DNA of 64,000 nucleotides from Flavobacterium fontis. Lineage in GTDB: Bacteria; Bacteroidota; Bacteroidia; Flavobacteriales; Flavobacteriaceae. Shown here piece after piece: positions 26,397 to 36,152 of this stretch. The notes below the pieces were generated by a model. It was not told the origin of the DNA. It worked only from the letters and a program-made list of their open reading frames with translations, and ran no database searches. The stretch's first letter is position 1. Every line of letters begins with the position of its first letter. The stretch spans positions 90,800-154,799 of the forward strand of contig NZ_FQVQ01000007.1 of assembly GCF_900129405.1 (NCBI RefSeq), in the 5' to 3' direction. Both the position numbers and the translations under genes were made by a program.

Positions 26397-28403
26397 ATGA
26401 AAACACATACGTTTGTAGTCGCGTTGTGCTTTTCTATGATGAGCTTTGGTCAACAAAAATTGGACGAAGTCAAAGTAGAGGGCAAATCGCGAAGCATACA
26501 AAAATCCCTATCCAAAACCACCAATACCGCCGTAGTAACCTCCAAAGAGTTGCTCAAAGCCGCGTGTTGTAACCTTGCCGAGAGTTTTGAAACCAATCCC
26601 TCCATTGACGTTAATTTCTCGGATGCGCTTACCGGCACTAAGCAAATCCGAATGCTCGGATTAACAAGTCCCTACATCCTTATTGCCGAGGAGAACATCC
26701 CTTCGGTGCGGGGAGCTTCCCAAATTTTTGGGCTGTCCTTTATTCCAGGGACCTGGGTCGAAAGTATACAAATTACCAAGGGAGCTGGCAGTGTTGTCAA
26801 TGGCTATGAGAGTATTTCTGGGCAAATCAATACCGAATTGATAAAACCCCAAAAAGACATTCCATTTTTCCTCAATGCCTATGCCGACAATGGAAACCGC
26901 TATGAATTGAACACCCATTTTAGTGCCAAATTGGGCAAGTACTGGGCCTCGAGTTTGTTTATTCATGGCAATGCCCGTCTAGGCAAAAATGACATGAACG
27001 ACGATGGATTTCTCGATAATCCCTTGGGGCAACAGTTCAATATCACCAATCGTTGGCAGTATACCAATCCCGAAACCGGTTGGGTGTCTTTTTTTAACCT
27101 CAAGTATTTGAATGATCAAAAGCAAATGGGTGAAGTCGATTTTCATCCCCACCATCATCGGGGAACGACGCAACGTTGGGGCTCCGAAATCAACACTGAA
27201 CGCTTTGATATAACCACCAAATCGGGCTATGTATTCAAAGGCATGCCGTACCAAAGTTTAGGATTTCAAAATGCCTTTTCGTATCATCATCAATCCTCCT
27301 ATTTTGGCTTGCGCGAATATGGCATGAAGCAGCAAAGTTTGTACTCCAATTTCATTTTCAACTCCATTATTGAAAATACCCGAAACAAATTTTCTACAGG
27401 AATCAATGCAACACTAGATCGCTACACCGAAGTGTTTGATGCCACCGATTACAGTCGTATCGATAACGCCATTGGAACTTTTTTTGAGTATACCTTCGAT
27501 AATGGAAAAACGCTGAGTTACATTTTGGGGGGACGTGTCGATTATCACAATCGTTTGGGCGTGTTTTTTACACCTCGTTTTCATTTGCGCTACAATCCAT
27601 GGGAGTTTGGCGTATTGCGCTTATCGATGGGGCGCGGTAAAAGAGCGGCCAATATTTGGGCTGAAAATCAAACGTTATTCAACAGCTCCCGTCAATTTGT
27701 GGTGCAAAATTCAGGCGGCTCCTTGTATGGTTTAGATCCAGAGATTGCTTGGAATTATGGGCTTAGTTTTACCCAAAAGTTTCGAATTTTCAATAAAAAC
27801 GCTTCATTTACCATAGATGCCTACCGCACCGATTTTCAAAATCAAGTAGTTGTCGATGTCATGCAAAATGCACAACAGGTGATCTTTTACAATTTAAAGG
27901 GGCGTTCGTATGCCAATACCTTGCAACTTGATTTTGATTTCGAACCCCTTCATCGGTTGAATATTCGTAACTCGTTTAAGTATTATGACGTAGCTACCGA
28001 CTATTTGTCGGGGCGTTTTCAACGGCCGCTTCAAGCGAGAAATCGTTTCTTTTCCAATGTCGAGTATGAAACAGCACGCACCGAGAAACAGCAACAATGG
28101 AAAATGGATGCCACTTACAACTGGATAGGAGTACAGCAATTGCCCTTTACAGGAAACAATCCTATTACAGCACAAATGGGTAATTTTTCCCCTTCCTATT
28201 CGTTGGTCAATGCGCAAGTAACTCGCGTTTTTTCCCGATCGTTTGAAGTCTATTTGGGGGCAGAAAACGTATTCAACTACCAGCAAGAACGGGCAATTTT
28301 GGGAGCAGACGCACCTTTCGGGCCCTTTTTTGATGCCACCATAATCTATGCTCCTGTTTTTGGTCGAATGGTGTACACAGGATTACGTTACAAAGTCTTA
28401 TAA
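26397..28403 (+). CDS. TonB-dependent receptor, probably for a metal or metal chelate
   Basis: 668 aa outer-membrane receptor. Signal peptide 1-18 (SFGQ), then a plug domain at about 38-150 (NTAVVTSKELL, SVRGASQIFGLSFIPGTWVE, ITKGAGSVVNGYESISGQIN) and a barrel ending in GLRYKVL. It lacks the N-terminal carboxypeptidase-like domain of SusC types, so a polysaccharide substrate is unlikely. Odd features: adjacent Cys57-Cys58 in the plug and a His cluster at 250-254 (DFHPHHH) in an extracellular region. With the flanking HYC_CC_PP and HMA genes this points to metal uptake. Confidence 0.9.
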   Translation: MKTHTFVVALCFSMMSFGQQKLDEVKVEGKSRSIQKSLSKTTNTAVVTSKELLKAACCNLAESFETNPSIDVNFSDALTGTKQIRMLGLTSPYILIAEENIPSVRGASQIFGLSFIPGTWVESIQITKGAGSVVNGYESISGQINTELIKPQKDIPFFLNAYADNGNRYELNTHFSAKLGKYWASSLFIHGNARLGKNDMNDDGFLDNPLGQQFNITNRWQYTNPETGWVSFFNLKYLNDQKQMGEVDFHPHHHRGTTQRWGSEINTERFDITTKSGYVFKGMPYQSLGFQNAFSYHHQSSYFGLREYGMKQQSLYSNFIFNSIIENTRNKFSTGINATLDRYTEVFDATDYSRIDNAIGTFFEYTFDNGKTLSYILGGRVDYHNRLGVFFTPRFHLRYNPWEFGVLRLSMGRGKRAANIWAENQTLFNSSRQFVVQNSGGSLYGLDPEIAWNYGLSFTQKFRIFNKNASFTIDAYRTDFQNQVVVDVMQNAQQVIFYNLKGRSYANTLQLDFDFEPLHRLNIRNSFKYYDVATDYLSGRFQRPLQARNRFFSNVEYETARTEKQQQWKMDATYNWIGVQQLPFTGNNPITAQMGNFSPSYSLVNAQVTRVFSRSFEVYLGAENVFNYQQERAILGADAPFGPFFDATIIYAPVFGRMVYTGLRYKVL

Positions 28404-28435
28404 TTAAAAAAAACAATATTTATATCGCAACAATT

Positions 28436-28780
28436 ATGAAAAATGTACTGATTTTAATGATGGCCTTCCTTTCCCTTCAAGGATGGGCCCAAGAGAAAAA
28501 GAATAAAAATGCCTCCTATACTTTTGAAGTGAACGGCAACTGTGAAACCTGCAAACAACGCATTGAAAAAGCGGCTTATGCGGTCAAAGGTGTAAAATCG
28601 GCCGTGTGGGATATCGAAACCCACCAGTTGCAATTGATCATCAACGAGGAGAAAACCACTCTCGATGCGGTAAAAAAAGCCATTGCCGCAATCGGGCATG
28701 ATGTTATCGGTTCCTACAAGGCCCCCGATGCGGTGTATGAAAACTTGCACCATTGTTGTAAGTACGAACGCGTCAACTAA
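28436..28780 (+). CDS. Periplasmic heavy-metal-associated (HMA) domain protein
   Basis: 114 aa. Signal peptide 1-18 (LQGWAQ), then an HMA fold with GNCETCKQRIEKAA, metal-binding Cys36 and Cys39; the usual Met before the first Cys is replaced by Asn. The C-terminal HHCCKYE adds two His and two Cys that could form a second site. It lies 32 bp after the TonB-dependent receptor gene, so it is probably cotranscribed and receives metal in the periplasm. Confidence 0.88.
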   Translation: MKNVLILMMAFLSLQGWAQEKKNKNASYTFEVNGNCETCKQRIEKAAYAVKGVKSAVWDIETHQLQLIINEEKTTLDAVKKAIAAIGHDVIGSYKAPDAVYENLHHCCKYERVN

Positions 28781-28807
28781 ATGATTTGACGTTCTGAAGT
28801 CGGAATG

Positions 28808-28914
28808 AATTAGGCATTTTAAAAGGAATGTTATGTTTTCGGTTGAATGAAGCGTCAAAGGCAACCGTATTCTACCAAAAAATTAAGACGTCTTTTAGAA
28901 AATAATGCCTAATT
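28808..28914. repeat. Short inverted repeat enclosing about 85 nt
   Basis: AATTAGGCATT at 28808-28818 is matched by its inverse AATGCCTAATT at 28904-28914, with partial extension on both sides. The palindrome AAGACGTCTT lies between. It fills the gap before dedA; no gene is seen inside. Confidence 0.45.
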
Positions 28915-28938
28915 TCACGACCTCAAAAAATAGATTTC

Positions 28939-29607
28939 ATGGACCACTTTGATTGGAAACAACTTTTTAACCCTGAGTTTTACATTTTACTGGAAGTTGG
29001 AGGCATTAAAATAGGCCTTTATGTGGTGTTGTTTATCGTTTTTGCCGAAACAGGACTCCTAGCGGGTTTCTTCTTGCCAGGAGATAGCTTGCTGTTCCTT
29101 TGTGGAATTTACAGCGAACTCTTGATGCGGGATTTTTCAACCGGAAGTGATTTTGTAAATGTAACTTTGCTCGCATTTATGGTGGCAGTAATGGGAATCA
29201 TAGGCAATATGTTTGGCTATTGGTTTGGGAAAAAGAGTGGCAGTTACTTATACAAACGTGAAGATAGTCTGTTTTTTAAGAAAAAGTATTTGTACCAGTC
29301 CAAAGAATTTTTTGACAAATACGGAAGTCGGGCTGTAGTGTTTGCTCGCTTTTTACCTATCGTGCGTACCTTTGCTCCTGTGATTGCCGGGATTGTTGAA
29401 ATGGACCGTAAAAAGTTTATGTTTTACAACATCCTTGGTTCTGTGCTTTGGTCCGTGACGATGATATTCGCAGGACATTATTTGTATGAGCTGTTTAAAG
29501 TTCAATTCAATATTGATTTAAAACATTATATCGAATACATTGTCATCGGTATCGTACTGGTGACTACGGTTCCCGTGATCATGAAGTTTGTACGAAAACG
29601 AAAATAA
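28939..29607 (+). CDS. DedA family membrane protein
   Basis: 222 aa polytopic inner-membrane protein of the DedA/SNARE-associated superfamily, implicated in lipid-carrier or phospholipid translocation. Seen: FAETGLLAGFFLPGDSLLF early and the conserved FARFLPIVRTFAPVIAG with its arginines, followed by the C-terminal helices. The length is typical. It is convergent with groEL and shares a terminator with it. Confidence 0.93.
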   Translation: MDHFDWKQLFNPEFYILLEVGGIKIGLYVVLFIVFAETGLLAGFFLPGDSLLFLCGIYSELLMRDFSTGSDFVNVTLLAFMVAVMGIIGNMFGYWFGKKSGSYLYKREDSLFFKKKYLYQSKEFFDKYGSRAVVFARFLPIVRTFAPVIAGIVEMDRKKFMFYNILGSVLWSVTMIFAGHYLYELFKVQFNIDLKHYIEYIVIGIVLVTTVPVIMKFVRKRK

Positions 29608-29626
29608 TTGCAGAAAATAGTTCAAT

Positions 29627-29664
29627 AAAAAATCCGACGATCATAACAACCGTCGGATTTTTTT
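29627..29664. terminator. Bidirectional terminator between dedA and groEL
   Basis: AAAATCCGACG pairs with CGTCGGATTTT over an 11-nt loop, with A-runs on the left and T-runs on the right; it can end both convergent transcripts. Confidence 0.85.
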
Positions 29665-29683
29665 ATGCTTAAGTTAGTTAAGC

Positions 29684-31324
<1,641 letters not shown>

Positions 31325-31354
31325 TTAAATTTTTGATTTGTTAATCCTGTTTTC

Positions 31355-31630
31355 TTAAATGATGGCAAGGATGTCATCCTCGCGCATGATTAAATAATCT
31401 TTACCGTCGTATTTAAGTTCGGTCCCAGCGTATTTGCCATACAATACGGTATCGCCCACTTTGACAGTCATCGTATGGTCTTTCTTACCGTTACCTACTG
31501 CAACGACAGTGCCTCGTTGTGGTTTTTCTTTTGCAGTGTCTGGAATGATAATTCCTGCTGCGGTGGTTGTTTCTGCGGCCGCAGGCTCAACCAAAACTCG
31601 ATCAGATAAAGGTTTAATGTTTAAAGCCAT
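31355..31630 (-). CDS. groES: Co-chaperonin GroES (Hsp10)
   Basis: 91 aa from the ATG at 31628-31630, which gives [16 protein letters not shown]; two codons upstream would be a weaker start. Lid of the GroEL chamber: [33 protein letters not shown]. The 5' region has no CIRCE element but a possible sigma-54 promoter (31678-31692). Confidence 0.98.
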   Translation of the reverse strand: MALNIKPLSDRVLVEPAAAETTTAAGIIIPDTAKEKPQRGTVVAVGNGKKDHTMTVKVGDTVLYGKYAGTELKYDGKDYLIMREDDILAII

Positions 31631-31677
31631 AATCAATTATTTTTAGTTTGTTATTTTTTTGTTTGCCTCGTTTATTT

Positions 31678-31692
31678 CAGAAATTGTGCCAA
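31678..31692 (-). promoter_or_regulatory. Possible sigma-54 promoter upstream of groES
   Basis: Minus strand TTGGCACAATTTCTG: the -24 part TTGGCAC is perfect; the -12 part keeps the G of TTGC but not the C. It lies about 50 nt before the groES ATG. An inverted repeat, CTGCCA (31703-31708) with TGTCAG (31724-31729), is just upstream. A sigma-54 activator gene is encoded 3 kb away. Confidence 0.4.
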
Positions 31693-31750
31693 GGGGTAAA
31701 AACTGCCAATTTTTCAGTTCTACTGTCAGTGAATTTTCAGTCAAAAAAAA

Positions 31751-31767
31751 AGTCCCGAAGTGGGACT
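31751..31767 (-). terminator. secG terminator
   Basis: AGTCCC (31751-31756) pairs with GGGACT (31762-31767), followed on the minus strand by a run of T; separates secG from groES. Confidence 0.75.
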
Positions 31768-31774
31768 CTTTTCT

Positions 31775-32137
31775 TTATTTTTTTTCTGGAGTGGCTGGGG
31801 TCTCAGCGGGTTTTGGAGTGGCATCACCCGGTTTCGCTTCCTTAGCATCTTCTGGAGCTGGAGCTGCTGATTGACTTGCATCGATGATTTTGTCTGTACT
31901 GCCGCCAGAACCTGGAAAGCTCATGCTCGACAATAAAACTAATACAATCAACGCTGCACCCAATACCCAAGTACTCTTATCTAAGAAATCGGTTGTTTTT
32001 TGTACACCGCCTAATTGTTGCGTTCCTCCTAAGGCAGAAGATAATCCTCCTCCTTTAGGATTTTGAACCATTACTACGATGATTAACAGAAAACAAACAA
32101 TCGTAATTAAGACCAAAAAGATTGTAAATGTGCTCAT
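31775..32137 (-). CDS. secG: Preprotein translocase subunit SecG
   Basis: 120 aa. Two membrane helices flank the conserved MVQNPKGGGLSSALGG loop; the second helix is at about 55-73. A Pro/Ala/Lys-rich cytoplasmic or periplasmic tail (about 85-120) is typical of Bacteroidetes SecG. It stabilises SecYE during export. It starts 3 bp after the TPR gene, in the long minus-strand run from miaB. Confidence 0.93.
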   Translation of the reverse strand: MSTFTIFLVLITIVCFLLIIVVMVQNPKGGGLSSALGGTQQLGGVQKTTDFLDKSTWVLGAALIVLVLLSSMSFPGSGGSTDKIIDASQSAAPAPEDAKEAKPGDATPKPAETPATPEKK

Positions 32138-32140
32138 TGT

Positions 32141-32968
32141 TTAGGGATTATTTTGTTGTAATTTTTTTATTTCCTCAATTCGGTCTGCAAAGAAACTACT
32201 TTTTTCTGGATATTTCAAAATTAAAATTTCATAGGCTTGAATTGCCCGTGGGTACTTTTTCTGTTCCAAATACACCTTGGCTAAGGTTTCGGTCATTAAG
32301 TAACTTTTATCGGGGGATTCCATGGCTATCGCTGTTGGCGTGCTGTCCTTTGATATCGCAGGTATTTTCGGATTAGTTTCTATAAACTTATCGATGAGTT
32401 CCAATTTTTTTGAACGGGCATCCCCATTTTCCCGTGGGGCAGTGGCGGCAGGAATTTCTTTTCGCTCAATAGGTTGAAAGCGCGAAAGTTGAAGCCACTC
32501 CTGAAAACTATGCTTTTCTTCGGTGTTGAAGGGTAAAGGTTTTCCGAGTTCCAAGGCTTCAGCGGGTTGGGGTTCTACCTTTTCCACTTCTCCTGATTTT
32601 TCGATGGTAGCCAATAGCGATTGCTGCAACGGATCGACCGCCACAGGAATAACGACGATTTCAGAATCAATGACTTCCATGTTCAACAATTCAGCAACCT
32701 TACGATCATACAATGTATTATCAATCGTGGTAAACTGTGTTGTTGTAATAAAGTCAAACAAGACACTGCGGTCATGGGTGTAGGCCGCGGTTTTTTTTAA
32801 CGCATCATTGTATTGGTAACTGTCGAGATTGTATAAATGCTTCAACTGCAAAACACGGGCGCTTTGAAAATAGGGGTATTTTTCCAAAATCGGTTCCAAT
32901 TCTCGAAATTGCCGATCGTTGATGGCATAGGGTTTATTGAGTAAGTAGATGTAGTCTGTGCTATTCAT
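32141..32968 (-). CDS. TPR-containing protein of the lptE-secG cluster
   Basis: 275 aa from the ATG at 32966-32968; a second ATG at 32975-32977 overlaps the lptE stop and is equally possible. The N-terminal 90 residues are helical (KYPYFQSARVLQLKHLYNLD), the middle is low-complexity, and the C-terminus holds a tetratricopeptide repeat (SYLMTETLAKVYLEQKKYPRAIQAYEILI, residues about 225-255). No signal peptide, so cytoplasmic. Conserved position between lptE and secG in flavobacteria suggests an envelope-related scaffold role; the function is unknown. Confidence 0.78.
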   Translation of the reverse strand: MNSTDYIYLLNKPYAINDRQFRELEPILEKYPYFQSARVLQLKHLYNLDSYQYNDALKKTAAYTHDRSVLFDFITTTQFTTIDNTLYDRKVAELLNMEVIDSEIVVIPVAVDPLQQSLLATIEKSGEVEKVEPQPAEALELGKPLPFNTEEKHSFQEWLQLSRFQPIERKEIPAATAPRENGDARSKKLELIDKFIETNPKIPAISKDSTPTAIAMESPDKSYLMTETLAKVYLEQKKYPRAIQAYEILILKYPEKSSFFADRIEEIKKLQQNNP

Positions 32969-32970
32969 AC

Positions 32971-33471
32971 CTACCATTTTGCCAACGATTCATTAATAAT
33001 ATCTTGTGTGATTCGATTGAAGATGAAATCGACAACTTCAGTAAGCTTGCTTCCCGTCAATTGAGCATTTCCTTCATAATCTTGAAAAAAGGAAAAACGT
33101 TTTTCAAAATTTTCCTCTTCTTTATTGGCATTGGTAAATTTAACCAATACCGTAATGGTCAATCGGTTTTGGGCTGCTGTAAAATTGGCAGTTGACGTCA
33201 TTGGCGACACGCGATAGTCTACAATTTCACCTTCATACACCAAATCGCCATTGGAGGAAGTCAAACTTAATCGCGTTTGGTTTTGAATGGCCTCTTGTAA
33301 TTTGTTGGTGAAAATCCGTTCGATTCCCGGTTCAACCAATGGAGCTGTGTTTTGAAAATATTTTACTTGTACGGTTTTGGCGTCGGTTTGAATCCCCGTA
33401 AAACTATATCCTCCACAACCGTTGAGAAATACAAGCAAAGCTCCTAAAGAAATCCACCGTAATGCTTTCAT
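32971..33471 (-). CDS. lptE: LptE-family outer-membrane lipoprotein
   Basis: 166 aa. Lipobox FLNGC (Cys19) followed by GGYSFTG, the LptE/RlpB N-terminal signature. It probably plugs LptD and helps place lipopolysaccharide in the outer membrane. The rest (VKYFQNTAPLVEPGIERIFT, then the strands near TITVLVKF) fits the family. It lies 53 bp after a lipoprotein gene and 2 bp before the TPR gene's chosen start. Confidence 0.88.
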   Translation of the reverse strand: MKALRWISLGALLVFLNGCGGYSFTGIQTDAKTVQVKYFQNTAPLVEPGIERIFTNKLQEAIQNQTRLSLTSSNGDLVYEGEIVDYRVSPMTSTANFTAAQNRLTITVLVKFTNANKEEENFEKRFSFFQDYEGNAQLTGSKLTEVVDFIFNRITQDIINESLAKW

Positions 33472-33524
33472 GAATCAAATTGATAAGACCGCTAAAATAA
33501 AGCAATATTTCGAATTGAGGAAGA

Positions 33525-34322
33525 TTAATTCCCGTAATAATACTCTTGGAAGGCAGCAATTGTTCCCGGCGTATCATTCACATATTCTTCGGAAGTAAAT
33601 TGTAACGAGCGTTCCCCAGGAAGTACACCATAAGTGTAGCGAAGCGCTGCGGGAGCGCCGTGGTGGCATTCCTCAGGGACATATTCTGAAGTGAACGCAT
33701 GAGCCAAAAATTCAGGTGCTATAAAATTTTTAACCATGGCCAAAGCAGCAGTGTATCGTCCCAACTCCGTACGGTAGGTCATCATGGTATTGTAATTGTA
33801 ATTCCGACTCACGTTTGAAGTCATAGAAGTACGCGTGTAGGAAGTCAAATTTCCCGCTACATAGGTCATTAGATACCCAGTCGATTCAGTGCCTACCATG
33901 TCGACAATTTGGGTAGCTTTCTTATCGGCGTTGAATGTCACCGAGCGAACTACACCGTTGTGCGTATAGGTGTAGGTGTTTGCAGCCGAGTTATGCGTTA
34001 CAGTATTTCCGTTGATACTGGCGACGATGCCGTTTGTGTTGTACGTAAAGGTATAACTGCTGGTTTCAGTGCCATTGGTGAAAAGTCCAACGCGTGTGAT
34101 TTGATTCAAATTGTTGTACGTATAACGTTCTACCACCTGATTCTGGCTATTGGTCGCTTCCGTTAACTGTCCTGAGGTATTGAATTTCCAATGTAATTCT
34201 TGGGGGGAATTTCTAAAAAGAACCACTTCTCGAAGCGCTGTAGCATTGGAGGCGTTATCCGTGTCGTTGGAACAAGAAAAAAAACTTACGGTAAGTATTG
34301 CTAAAACAAGTAGTTTTTTCAT
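33525..34322 (-). CDS. Lipoprotein of unknown function, YD-like
   Basis: 265 aa. Lipobox SFFSC (Cys17), then SNDTDN. The body has YD/RHS-like phrases (GQLTEATNSQNQ, RYTYNNLNQITRVG, YTFTYNTNGIVASINGNT). It resembles in style the lipoprotein at 11728-12675. It sits between the sigma-54 activator and lptE, with gaps of about 52 bp on each side, unlike the tight spacing of its neighbours, so it looks inserted into the cluster. Function unknown. Confidence 0.75.
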   Translation of the reverse strand: MKKLLVLAILTVSFFSCSNDTDNASNATALREVVLFRNSPQELHWKFNTSGQLTEATNSQNQVVERYTYNNLNQITRVGLFTNGTETSSYTFTYNTNGIVASINGNTVTHNSAANTYTYTHNGVVRSVTFNADKKATQIVDMVGTESTGYLMTYVAGNLTSYTRTSMTSNVSRNYNYNTMMTYRTELGRYTAALAMVKNFIAPEFLAHAFTSEYVPEECHHGAPAALRYTYGVLPGERSLQFTSEEYVNDTPGTIAAFQEYYYGN

Positions 34323-34374
34323 GGTAGGTTAAATTGGGCTTCAAATGTAAATGTATTTCTGTTTAAGCAATTAT

Positions 34375-35634
34375 TTATAGGTCAAACTGCTTGATTTTTC
34401 GATAAAGTGTACGTTCAGAGATACCTAGCTCATCCGCAGCGGCTTTTCGACGTCCTTTATTTCGCTCTAATGCCTTTTTGATTAACTCGATTTCTTTTTG
34501 CTCCAAACGCAATACTTCTTCCTCCTCTACGGTTTCAGCAAAAAGATAATTGTGTTCAGCATCATCATCATGAAATTCCTCTTGGTGCGTTTCCACAGTA
34601 GGCTGGTACACCGCTACCGTGGTTTCTGGAGAAAAAGTAGTGTTTTCCTCGGTTTTGCCATAAATTTTTTGAATCAAACTCGGATTGATATCCTGTACGT
34701 TTTTGCCGTTTTTCATCAATTCTAAAGTGAGTTTTTTTAGGTCATTCAAATCACTTTTCATGTCAAATAAAACTTTGTACAGGATGTCGCGCTCCGTAGC
34801 AAAATCACTCTCCGATTTGCTTTGCGAAACCACACTAGGCAAATTGCGTTGGTCCATCGGGATGTACCCTGCCAACGTGGCTGCACTAATGTCGCGCTTG
34901 GTTTCCAAAACCGAAATTTGTTCAGCAACATTTCGCAATTGACGAATGTTTCCTGCCCAACGGTAATTGACTAAATACCCCACGGCATTATCTTCCAACT
35001 TAATGGGGGGCATTTTATATTTGTGTGCAAAGTCGGCAGCAAATTTTCGAAACAACAAATGAATGTCATCGCGGCGTTCGCGTAAAGGAGGTAATCCTAT
35101 TTCTACCGTACTTAAACGATAGTATAAATCTTCTCTGAATTTTCCTTTTTCAATGGCTTCATGCATATTCACATTGGTAGCCGCCACGATGCGCACATTG
35201 GTTTTTTGAACCTTGGACGAACCCACTTTGATGAATTCACCATTTTCCAAAACACGTAATAAACGCACTTGGGTAGTTAAGGGTAATTCACCCACTTCAT
35301 CCAAAAAAATGGTACCGCCATCGGCAACTTCAAAATAACCTTCGCGTGTTTGTGTAGCCCCTGTAAACGACCCTTTTTCGTGTCCAAAAAGTTCACTATC
35401 AATGGTGCCTTCGGGAATAGCTCCGCAGTTGACCGCAATGTATTTGCCGTGTTTTCGATGGGAGAGCGAATGAATGATCTTGGGGATGCTTTCTTTTCCA
35501 ACACCGCTTTCACCCACCACCAGCACCGAAATATCGGTAGGGGCCACTTGAATGGCTTTTTCTATGGCGCGATTCAATTTGGCGTCATTTCCGATAATTT
35601 CAAAACGTTGTTTGATACTTTGTACACTTTCCAT
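34375..35634 (-). CDS. Sigma-54-dependent transcriptional activator without a receiver domain
   Basis: 419 aa. AAA+ domain at about 10-245: Walker A GESGVGKES (41-49), the sigma-54 contact loop GSFTGA (88-93, Ser instead of the usual Ala), Walker B GTIFLDE, and the arginine-finger region FREDLYYRL. A low-complexity acidic linker of about 110 residues follows, then a Fis-type HTH (NKGRRKAAADELGISERTLY, about 393-412). No N-terminal sensory domain, so control must come from expression or partners. It belongs to a minus-strand cluster with miaB and lptE. Confidence 0.93.
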   Translation of the reverse strand: MESVQSIKQRFEIIGNDAKLNRAIEKAIQVAPTDISVLVVGESGVGKESIPKIIHSLSHRKHGKYIAVNCGAIPEGTIDSELFGHEKGSFTGATQTREGYFEVADGGTIFLDEVGELPLTTQVRLLRVLENGEFIKVGSSKVQKTNVRIVAATNVNMHEAIEKGKFREDLYYRLSTVEIGLPPLRERRDDIHLLFRKFAADFAHKYKMPPIKLEDNAVGYLVNYRWAGNIRQLRNVAEQISVLETKRDISAATLAGYIPMDQRNLPSVVSQSKSESDFATERDILYKVLFDMKSDLNDLKKLTLELMKNGKNVQDINPSLIQKIYGKTEENTTFSPETTVAVYQPTVETHQEEFHDDDAEHNYLFAETVEEEEVLRLEQKEIELIKKALERNKGRRKAAADELGISERTLYRKIKQFDL

Positions 35635-35645
35635 ACGTCAAGGAA

Positions 35646-36149
35646 TTAATGCAATTGTTTTTTTACGGGCACGGCCTTTAATAGTGTTCGGATGGCTTCT
35701 ATTTGGTCGGGTTGTAGTTGTGATTTAAAAATAGGTAAAGCCGAATTGTGTTGGGTGTAAATCAAAAACCAACGTTTGGTCTCTTTGATTTGGTAAATGG
35801 AATGCCAACTGCGGGTTACTTCAAAAGTGCTTCCTTTTTGTTCGATTTCTTTTTCATTCAAACGCAAGTGATGTATCTCTTGATTTTTAGGGTTTTGCAA
35901 CAAAGAACGTTTTAACGTCCAAAGTAAATAACCGTATATCAGGAGTCCAATGCCGACCAACAGCAAACCGTTAAAGGAAGCTACCCAATATTCGGGGAGT
36001 TGGTAATAAAAAGCGGCAAAAAGACTGCCTCCCAATAAAATACCAACCGTAAAGAGCAGCAGTTTTACGATGGGCTTTTCAAACAATACATACCGCGTAG
36101 CCAAAGCCATTTCTTGCAGATCGGGTCGGTATTGAATATGAATTTCCAT
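35646..36149 (-). CDS. YcxB-like membrane protein
   Basis: 167 aa. Two transmembrane helices (about 27-49 and 54-78), then a soluble C-terminal domain with HLRLNEKEIEQKG, RSWHSIYQIKETKRWFLIYT, which resembles YcxB-like (PF14317) proteins. Function unknown. It is packed between miaB (3 bp) and the sigma-54 activator gene (11 bp), so cotranscribed. Confidence 0.75.
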   Translation of the reverse strand: MEIHIQYRPDLQEMALATRYVLFEKPIVKLLLFTVGILLGGSLFAAFYYQLPEYWVASFNGLLLVGIGLLIYGYLLWTLKRSLLQNPKNQEIHHLRLNEKEIEQKGSTFEVTRSWHSIYQIKETKRWFLIYTQHNSALPIFKSQLQPDQIEAIRTLLKAVPVKKQLH

Positions 36150-36152
36150 GGG

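Noticed and set aside
31631..31774. CIRCE heat-shock element before groES
   Set aside because: No TTAGCACTC-N9-GAGTGCTAA or close variant is present.
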